Positions 58,292 to 64,000 of a DNA stretch of 64,000 nt are shown here, one piece after another (the first letter of the stretch is position 1; the number at the start of each line of letters is the position of its first letter). The translations under genes were made by a program, and so were the position numbers. Source of the DNA: an uncultured Corynebacterium sp. (GTDB taxonomy: Bacteria; Actinomycetota; Actinomycetes; Mycobacteriales; Mycobacteriaceae); contig CALTYZ010000001.1 of NCBI GenBank assembly GCA_943913645.1, positions 100,617 to 164,616 of the forward strand. Reading direction: 5' to 3'. Under the pieces are notes generated by a model. That model was not told the origin of the DNA. It ran no database searches and worked only from the letters and a program-made list of their open reading frames with translations.

Positions 58292-59535
58292 TCACCCATC
58301 TTCTTCATCCTCCAGGCGGCTTGGTTCTGCGGTTGCGCAGGTGGCACCTGCGGCTCAGGTGCAGGCTCCGCGTTGTGTTGCACGTCCGAAGCATCAATCG
58401 CCTCGAACTTCTTCGGTGGCGGTGCAGGCTCTGCCACCTGGGCGAGTTCGGGTGGTGGGGCAATGACACCGTCAGCTGCGCTCCTGACCGCTGGTTGTTC
58501 GGGGGTTGGTTGTTCGGGGACTGGCTGTGAGTCCCACCCAACGGTGACTGCGGGAGCTGTAGGTGGCACCGGTTCAGGGTGGGGCTGATGCGTGTCAGCG
58601 GTATTGATGGCCGATTGCTCCGCTGCTTCCTGCAGGCTATCGCTCAAGAATTCAATGCCTCCTAATGTTGCTGCTGCGCCGGTACCTGCCAGAGAGCCGA
58701 CCATCGCGTCAGACACCCCCAGCTGCGTGTGGGCAGCTGCGGGCTGAAACAGCGCAGCTGCCTCACGCCCCACCGCCTGCACCGGTACGTTCTCCGCTGT
58801 ATCTACAGTGAAATCAAAGGTCAGCGCCGCCGGTGTGGTGGCGGGTTGTGCGGCCAGTTCGCCCGGCGGGTTCGCACCGAGTGCTAGCCCCTCGGTCTGC
58901 TCTGCTTCCTTCACAGCCTCAAAGGCCTCTGTCTCATCAGCAACCTCGCCTAAGCACGCCGCGATCGCCTCAAGGCACGTCTCAATCGACCGGTTGCCAT
59001 CAGATACTGCGTCTTTGGCGCTGGCCAGACTGTCCATAATCAGTTCCACCGCGAATGGCACCAGCGCATGAATGTTCAGATCAACTGCAAGATTCAAGAT
59101 GCTCTTCGGTGGGGCGACCAGTAGCCCAACGGCCGTATCGGTTGTGGTGCGAATCTCCTCAACGGCCTGGCAGCAGTCCCGGATTTGTTCACCAGCAGCT
59201 GCAACGCGGGCGAAATGCTGTTGCTCAACTCGATTCAGGATCCGCTCGCGCTCGCTAAAACCAACTGTGTCGAGCCACGCATCCGCCTCTCCCAGGGCAG
59301 ATGGGGCCGCACCACCGTTGGCAATATCAGTACCGGCAGCACCGCAACCAGCGATCCCGATCTGCAGCGTCGCCGCCGCGAATGCGCGAAGATCCTGCCC
59401 ATCACATCGATTGACCTGCGCCAGCACATCATCAGCTAAATCACGAACGGCTGCCCGGGTGCCCTGGTCAACCCCTGGTGCGGCTTCAACCGCTGCGACA
59501 ACGTCATTGACCTCGGACTGTGCGGTGGTGGTCAT
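58285..59535 (-). CDS. Alanine/proline-rich protein (mycobacterial Rv3439c-like by position)
   Basis: A 416-residue protein. The first 200 residues are alanine-rich and mostly helical, with hydrophobic stretches around 140-165 (ILNLAVDLNIHALVPFAVELIM); then comes a TFDFTV segment and a long Pro/Ala/Glu-rich tail (about 295-400). The context, upstream of glmM and after a 103-residue partner, matches the alanine/proline-rich gene beside glmM in M. tuberculosis as I remember it. The start overlaps the partner stop (ATGA). Its shape recalls WXG100-superfamily-like type VII substrates, but no WxG motif is visible. Confidence 0.65.
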   Translation of the reverse strand: MTTTAQSEVNDVVAAVEAAPGVDQGTRAAVRDLADDVLAQVNRCDGQDLRAFAAATLQIGIAGCGAAGTDIANGGAAPSALGEADAWLDTVGFSERERILNRVEQQHFARVAAAGEQIRDCCQAVEEIRTTTDTAVGLLVAPPKSILNLAVDLNIHALVPFAVELIMDSLASAKDAVSDGNRSIETCLEAIAACLGEVADETEAFEAVKEAEQTEGLALGANPPGELAAQPATTPAALTFDFTVDTAENVPVQAVGREAAALFQPAAAHTQLGVSDAMVGSLAGTGAAATLGGIEFLSDSLQEAAEQSAINTADTHQPHPEPVPPTAPAVTVGWDSQPVPEQPTPEQPAVRSAADGVIAPPPELAQVAEPAPPPKKFEAIDASDVQHNAEPAPEPQVPPAQPQNQAAWRMKKMGEW

Positions 59536-59843
59536 CGCTCAAACACCCCGTCGATTTCATCCGCCCAGGTCTCATCACCGCGTTCAACATCGCCTGTGAC
59601 TTCGATGATTCGCTCCCAGTTGTGGGTCCGCGATGCGAGCACTCCCATGGTCGAGTCGTGCAGCCGTTCGAGCGCTTCAACAATATCGGCCCCCTGCGCT
59701 GCAAACCCTTCGCCGAAATCCGCAGCGGCCACCTCCGGCCGATTCACCGACAGTGACCGCGCGGCTTCCTCGTAGGTGGCTATCGCCGAGCTGTAATGCT
59801 CACGTACAGCGCGAGCGTCAAGCTCGGGCCCATGTGTATCCAT
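59532..59843 (-). CDS. Small helical partner protein (Rv3440c-like by position)
   Basis: A 103-residue mainly helical protein with the centre DFGEGFAAQGADIVEALERLHDSTMGVLASRTHNWERIIEVTGDVERGDETW. It resembles ESX-type (WXG100-like) helical hairpins in size and pattern but lacks the W-x-G triplet. GGGGAGAGTTGGGG precedes the ATG at 59843; a longer frame exists. It is translationally coupled to the Ala/Pro-rich protein. Confidence 0.65.
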   Translation of the reverse strand: MDTHGPELDARAVREHYSSAIATYEEAARSLSVNRPEVAAADFGEGFAAQGADIVEALERLHDSTMGVLASRTHNWERIIEVTGDVERGDETWADEIDGVFER

Positions 59844-60018
59844 CCCCAACTCTCCCCAATGCTGCGGGCCGCCGCAAAACGACCCAAGTCTGAATATGTC
59901 GTACCCATATTCAGACTCCCCCACCTGCCCTCCGGTTCCATCGGAGGGCAAAGTTTTTTCGCCTCACCACTTTTGCACACCTACTTTACGCAGAGCTAGC
60001 TCAAGTGATGCGGCACAG

Positions 60019-61362
60019 CTATACGGCAGCCACAATCGCCGCGAGCTGTCCGGCGACTTTACGTGCCTGCTCTTCGTCAGCAGCCTCCACCATGACCCGG
60101 AACAGTTCCTCTGTGCCCGAGGGGCGCAAAAGCACCCGCCCGGCGTCACCGAGCTCAGCCTCAGCCACAGCAATCGCGTTTTGTGTTTCCTCGGCCTGCA
60201 TGATCTTGCCCTTGTCAGAAACTGGCACATTGATCAGCACCTGCGGCAGGACCGTCATAACGCTAGCGAGCTCAGCGAGACTCTTGCCAGTCTCAGCCAT
60301 CCTGGCCATGAGCATCAAACCCGTCAGTGTACCGTCGCCCGTCGTCGCGTGTTTGGGCACCACCAGGTGACCAGACTGCTCCCCGCCGAGGGAGTAATTA
60401 CCCCGACCAAGCTCTTCCAGCACGTACCGGTCGCCCACCGCAGTTTCCCGCAACTCGATATCATGCTCGCGCATCGCCAATTTCAAACCGAGGTTGCTCA
60501 TCACAGTCGCCACCAGCGTGTTGTCCTGCAACGCGTTGCGTTCCTGCATGCCAAGCGCCAGAATTGCCATAATCTGGTCGCCATCAACCACGTTGCCCTG
60601 CGCATCCACAGCGAGACAGCGATCGGCATCACCGTCGTGCGCAAGACCAAGATCTGCCCCATGCTCAACCACTGCGGCCTGGATCTGCTCCATGTGGGTC
60701 GAACCCGAGCCGTCGTTAATGTTGAACGCATTCGGCGCGTTAAAGATCGCCGTGACGTCCGCCCCCGCTGCGGCGTAGGCGCTGGGAGCCACCTCAGAGG
60801 CAGCACCATTAGCGCAATCAACGACAAGTTTGATACCGCTCAAGTCAGTCGAGACCGCTTCTTTCAGGTGCGCAAGGTAGCGCTCACGTGCATCCGGAGC
60901 CTCCTCAATCACACGCCCGATCCCGGTGCCGGTGGGACCAGTTTCTGCCAGCTCAGCCATGGCAGCCTCGATCTCATCCTCGACATCATCCGGCAATTTC
61001 TTCCCGCCGGCGGAGAAAAACTTGATGCCGTTATCAGGCATCGGGTTGTGCGAAGCCGAGATCATCGCCCCAAGGTCTGCACCATAGTCGTCTGTCAAAA
61101 ACGCAAGCCCCGGAGTTGGGATCACACCGACTCGCAACACATCCACGCCTTTCGACGCCATGCCAGCTGCCATCGCTGCCGCCAACATCTCGCCTGACAC
61201 GCGTGGGTCGCGCCCAATCAGTGCCGTCGGACGCCGACGCTCAGAGGAGCGATTTCGAGTAAGTACCACTGCAGCCGCCGCGCCCAATTTCAATGCGAGA
61301 GGGGCCGTCAACGTCTCATTTGCTAAGCCACGGACACCATCGGTTCCAAAGAGTCGAGTCAT
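60019..61362 (-). CDS. glmM: Phosphoglucosamine mutase
   Basis: This enzyme interconverts glucosamine-6- and -1-phosphate for peptidoglycan precursors. The 447-residue protein has [11 protein letters not shown], the phosphoserine loop [15 protein letters not shown], the Mg site [18 protein letters not shown], and the phosphate-binding [19 protein letters not shown] hexamer (61375-61370) ends 7 bases before the ATG at 61362, which fits a leaderless mRNA and excludes the longer frame. Confidence 0.96.
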   Translation of the reverse strand: MTRLFGTDGVRGLANETLTAPLALKLGAAAAVVLTRNRSSERRRPTALIGRDPRVSGEMLAAAMAAGMASKGVDVLRVGVIPTPGLAFLTDDYGADLGAMISASHNPMPDNGIKFFSAGGKKLPDDVEDEIEAAMAELAETGPTGTGIGRVIEEAPDARERYLAHLKEAVSTDLSGIKLVVDCANGAASEVAPSAYAAAGADVTAIFNAPNAFNINDGSGSTHMEQIQAAVVEHGADLGLAHDGDADRCLAVDAQGNVVDGDQIMAILALGMQERNALQDNTLVATVMSNLGLKLAMREHDIELRETAVGDRYVLEELGRGNYSLGGEQSGHLVVPKHATTGDGTLTGLMLMARMAETGKSLAELASVMTVLPQVLINVPVSDKGKIMQAEETQNAIAVAEAELGDAGRVLLRPSGTEELFRVMVEAADEEQARKVAGQLAAIVAAV

Positions 61363-61540
61363 GACACCAATTATGCAACTTTGCACGCCCCACGTCTTGA
61401 CGAAGATGCTACTTAGGACCTCTCGCCGCGCAATCCGTTCGAATGCAACGGAACGTGAAGCTTCGTACACTTAACTAATGAGCATTTTCAAAGTTAACTG
61501 ACATGAAAATATATGAGAACGTGCAGTTCAAGGAGAAAAT

Positions 61541-63232
61541 ATGAGCGTTCCTGTCGGACCGATCGCCCACGACACCGAAGTCGATCTCCTCATCGTTGGC
61601 TCGGGAACTGGGCTTGCGACCGCCCTCTACGCCGACGAGCTTGGCCTAGACACACTGGTTATAGAAAAGAGCCAGTATGTCGGTGGGTCAACGTCGATGT
61701 CAGGTGGTGCCTTTTGGACCCCGGGCAACCACGTACTGAAACGCGATGGTTTTGCTGACACCGTCGAACGCGGCCTTGAATATATTAACGACCTGGTCGG
61801 TGATGCTGCACCCCGCGAACGCTGGGAAGCACTGATTAAAGCTGGTCCCGCCGCCATTGCAAAACTCGACGAACTCACCGACCTGGAGCTGTTCTGGTCG
61901 AAGGGATATTCCGACTACCATCCGGAGCGTCCTGGTGGTGCAGCGATCGGGCGCACCTGTGAGGCAAAACCGTTCAATCTTGGCAAGCTAGGCAACGAGC
62001 GGGCTCGTTTCCACCCACCGGCCGTCGCCGCCCCGTTTCCAATGCCAGCAACCGGCTTCAACTACAAGTACCTCAACCTGATCACGAAACTGCCGCTGAA
62101 AGCGCTGCCGCAAGCCGCATGGCGCACAGTCCAAGGCATCGGCGGCATGGCGATCGGCCGCGAGTACGTAGCCACAGGCCAAGCCACCGCAGGTGGCTTG
62201 TTCGAAGCATGTCTCCGCCGAAACATCCCAATCTGGACCCGCACCCCAGTAGTCAGCCTGCTAACTACCAAATCAGGCCAGGTCACAGGCGCCGTTTTAC
62301 GTCAAGATGGCAAAGAAGTCACCGTGACTGCTCGCAAAGGTGTCGTCTTAGCTGCAGGCGGCTTCGACCACCGGACGGAATGGCGCATGCAGTTCCAGTC
62401 TGAATCGTTGGACAAGGACTATTCCCTCGGCAACGATGCCAACACCGGTGACCTGATTGCCATGGCCATCAACCAGGTTGATGCAGACACCGCATTCATG
62501 GACCAGGCATGGTGGTTTCCATCACTCGCTCCTGTGCACCAAGATGAGGCTCCGAAGATCATGCTCGCAGAACGCTCCCTCCCAGGTTCGTTCATTGTCG
62601 ACGAAACCGGCCGTCGCTTCATCAACGAATCAACGGACTACATGAGCTTTGGGCAAGACGTTCTTGCGCTGCGGGAACAGCAAAACCGTGCCAACGAACT
62701 GTGGATGATCTTCGATCAGCGCTACAAAAACTCCTACCTGTTCGCGTCCGAGATCTTCCCAAGGATGCCATTTCCGCAGTCGTGGTACGACGCAGGCGTC
62801 GTACACACTGCAAACACACCGCAAGAGCTCGCGCAGAAGATTGAAGTACCGACAGACGCTTTTGTTTCCCAGCTCGCAGAGTTCAACGCGGACGCGGCCG
62901 CTGGCATCGATTCGCAGTACTGGCGCGGCGACTCCCTGTACGACAACTACTACGGCGACCCGACGAACACGCCGAACAACAACCTGCGGGCCTTAGACGG
63001 CAAACTGTATGCAGCGAAAATGGTCATCTCTGACCTGGGCACCTGCGGTGGCCTTGTTACTAACAGTGACGGTGTGGTGCTGCGCCGAGACGGCTCCACT
63101 GTCAGCGGCCTCTATGCTCAGGGCAACAACGCCGCCAACGTTTTCGGCACTGTCTATCCGGGTGCGGGTGCAACCATCGGCCAAGGCCTCGTTGGCGGAT
63201 ACATCATCGCGCACCACGCCCAACATGCGTAA
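61541..63232 (+). CDS. KstD-like FAD-binding dehydrogenase
   Basis: A 563-residue flavoprotein of the fumarate reductase / 3-ketosteroid delta1-dehydrogenase superfamily. The FAD motif is LLIVGSGTGLATALYADELG (GxGxxG at 20-25) with Glu42 ending the strand. The C-terminal FGTVYPGAGATIGQGL holds the Tyr-x3-Gly pair (Tyr539, Gly543) that corresponds to catalytic residues of KstD. AAGGAGAAAAT precedes the ATG. There is no steroid catabolic gene nearby, so the substrate is uncertain. It ends in a shared hairpin region with rpsI. Confidence 0.85.
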   Translation: MSVPVGPIAHDTEVDLLIVGSGTGLATALYADELGLDTLVIEKSQYVGGSTSMSGGAFWTPGNHVLKRDGFADTVERGLEYINDLVGDAAPRERWEALIKAGPAAIAKLDELTDLELFWSKGYSDYHPERPGGAAIGRTCEAKPFNLGKLGNERARFHPPAVAAPFPMPATGFNYKYLNLITKLPLKALPQAAWRTVQGIGGMAIGREYVATGQATAGGLFEACLRRNIPIWTRTPVVSLLTTKSGQVTGAVLRQDGKEVTVTARKGVVLAAGGFDHRTEWRMQFQSESLDKDYSLGNDANTGDLIAMAINQVDADTAFMDQAWWFPSLAPVHQDEAPKIMLAERSLPGSFIVDETGRRFINESTDYMSFGQDVLALREQQNRANELWMIFDQRYKNSYLFASEIFPRMPFPQSWYDAGVVHTANTPQELAQKIEVPTDAFVSQLAEFNADAAAGIDSQYWRGDSLYDNYYGDPTNTPNNNLRALDGKLYAAKMVISDLGTCGGLVTNSDGVVLRRDGSTVSGLYAQGNNAANVFGTVYPGAGATIGQGLVGGYIIAHHAQHA

Positions 63233-63253
63233 TCCCAAGTAGGACTCAAATGC

Positions 63254-63295
63254 AAAAAACTCTCCTTGTTCTGGGCAACCCAGAGCCAGGAGAGT
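63254..63295. terminator. Terminator after rpsI (bidirectional hairpin)
   Basis: ACTCTCCT (63259-63266) pairs with AGGAGAGT (63288-63295) and CTGGG with CCCAG inside. On the minus strand the stem is followed by a run of six T's (63259-63254), so it ends the rplM-rpsI transcript; it also lies just after the KstD-like gene. Confidence 0.9.
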
Positions 63296-63350
63296 GTGTG
63301 CATGTCCGCCCCGCCTGCGCACCCAACACGGTGCGCAGGCGGGTAAGCGA

Positions 63351-63902
63351 TTAACGCTTGGAGTACTGCGGTGCGCGACGGGCCTTATGCAGACCAGCCT
63401 TCTTGCGCTCGACTGCACGCGCATCACGCGTCAGCAAACCAGCCTTCTTCAACGTCGGGCGTTCCGCCGGGTTATAAACGTTGAGAGCACGAGCAATTGC
63501 CAGGCGCAGCGCGCCGGACTGTCCAGTCGGGCCACCGCCGGAGATATTTGCCTTGATGTTGAATTGACCTTCCCGCTCAAGGAGCGTCAGCGGCAACAAG
63601 ATGTCCTGTTGATGCAGTTTGTTCGGGAAGTAATCCTCGAACTCGCGACCATTGACGGTGATTGTGCCTTCGCCCTCAGTGACTGTCACGCGGGCAATGG
63701 CGCGCTTCCGGCGCCCAACAGCCTGGATCGGCCCCTCATGTAGCTGTGGGGTCTCAACGGCCAGCTCATCATCCGCTTCAACCTCAGGCGCTACCGCGTC
63801 GGCGATGGTGTAATTGAACTCTTCCGTCGCTGCAGTTGCCGCGTCAATGTCGATGCCCTCAGCGGCAAGATTTTCCTCTACGTAGTTGTTCGGCTCGGTC
63901 AT
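63351..63902 (-). CDS. rpsI: 30S ribosomal protein S9
   Basis: A 183-residue S9. The conserved core starts near residue 58 ([16 protein letters not shown]) and ends [17 protein letters not shown] with the universal C-terminal Lys-Arg that reaches the P-site tRNA. The 57-residue acidic N-terminal extension is an actinobacterial feature. The ATG shares one base with the rplM stop (TAATG). Confidence 0.97.
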   Translation of the reverse strand: MTEPNNYVEENLAAEGIDIDAATAATEEFNYTIADAVAPEVEADDELAVETPQLHEGPIQAVGRRKRAIARVTVTEGEGTITVNGREFEDYFPNKLHQQDILLPLTLLEREGQFNIKANISGGGPTGQSGALRLAIARALNVYNPAERPTLKKAGLLTRDARAVERKKAGLHKARRAPQYSKR

Positions 63903-64000
63903 TACTGTGCCACCTGCTTAAACTCGAAGATTTCCGGCTTCTGACCTGCGTATGGGTGCTCATCCCCGACGAAGACGTGAAGCTTCTTAATGGACTGGCG
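63902..64000 (-). CDS. rplM: 50S ribosomal protein L13, C-terminal end
   Basis: The last 32 residues of L13 are visible, ending with the typical [20 protein letters not shown] segment followed by EFKQVAQ and the stop. It runs out of the window on its 5' side. It is the first gene of the rplM-rpsI operon. Confidence 0.93.
   Translation of the reverse strand, partial: RQSIKKLHVFVGDEHPYAGQKPEIFEFKQVAQ

Overview
The window is a high-GC actinobacterial chromosome segment, almost certainly Corynebacterium. The evidence is the gene set and order: glmM / alr-tsaE / tsaB-rimI-tsaD / groES-groEL1 / whiB-sigD-rsdA / guaB-guaB3-guaA, a monomeric NADP isocitrate dehydrogenase, metX-metY, a metQNI transporter next to dnaE2, many leaderless-type starts, a CIRCE element at groES, and TAGAC-N6-GTCTA boxes of the McbR type. 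I cannot name the species. Nearly all genes look intact; two short regions look acquired.

Left part (1-13 kb): bsaP and bioB (biotin) with a BioQ-type operator on the bioB ribosome binding site; a secreted CAP-domain protein; xthA; icd with a strong terminator; then a sulfur block made of a 2-oxoglutarate/Fe(II) oxygenase, an orphan MetQ-like lipoprotein, metX, metY and an aldo/keto reductase; then folD and trmL from a very tight divergent promoter region. Middle left (13-27 kb): two bacterial PH-domain membrane proteins, dnaE2, a tandem pair of metQ genes with metN-metI, a HAD phosphatase, a sucrase/ferredoxin-like protein, a lipoprotein, and imuA'-imuB, which with dnaE2 would form the mutagenic translesion machinery. 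Middle (27-36 kb): a peptide-type ABC transporter (binding protein, two permeases, fused double ATPase) ending in a fused double AhpD/CMD-like protein, divergent from a large FAD/NAD(P)-binding oxygenase-like gene; a perfect McbR box lies between them.

Right part (36-64 kb): guaA; a 2.07-kb islet bounded by a perfect 40-bp direct repeat and carrying one gene of the sporadically distributed TIGR04141/DUF6119 family; an Aer-type PAS protein; guaB3-like and guaB; DUF5319; sigD with anti-sigma rsdA; a WhiB regulator; groEL1/groES under CIRCE; the tsaD-rimI-tsaB cluster; a decayed insertion-sequence zone with an atypical lipoprotein; tsaE, alr; an alpha/beta hydrolase-like protein without the usual nucleophile; a three-gene cluster of alanine/proline-rich proteins; glmM; a KstD-like flavoprotein; rpsI and the end of rplM.

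The strongest theme is sulfur. Four intergenic regions carry McbR-like boxes, in front of the oxygenase-metQ pair, metX-metY, metQQNI, and the divergent ABC transporter/FAD-oxygenase module. Together they suggest one repressor co-ordinating methionine synthesis, methionine uptake and scavenging of one or more unknown organosulfur compounds. The most novel single locus is the TIGR04141 islet.
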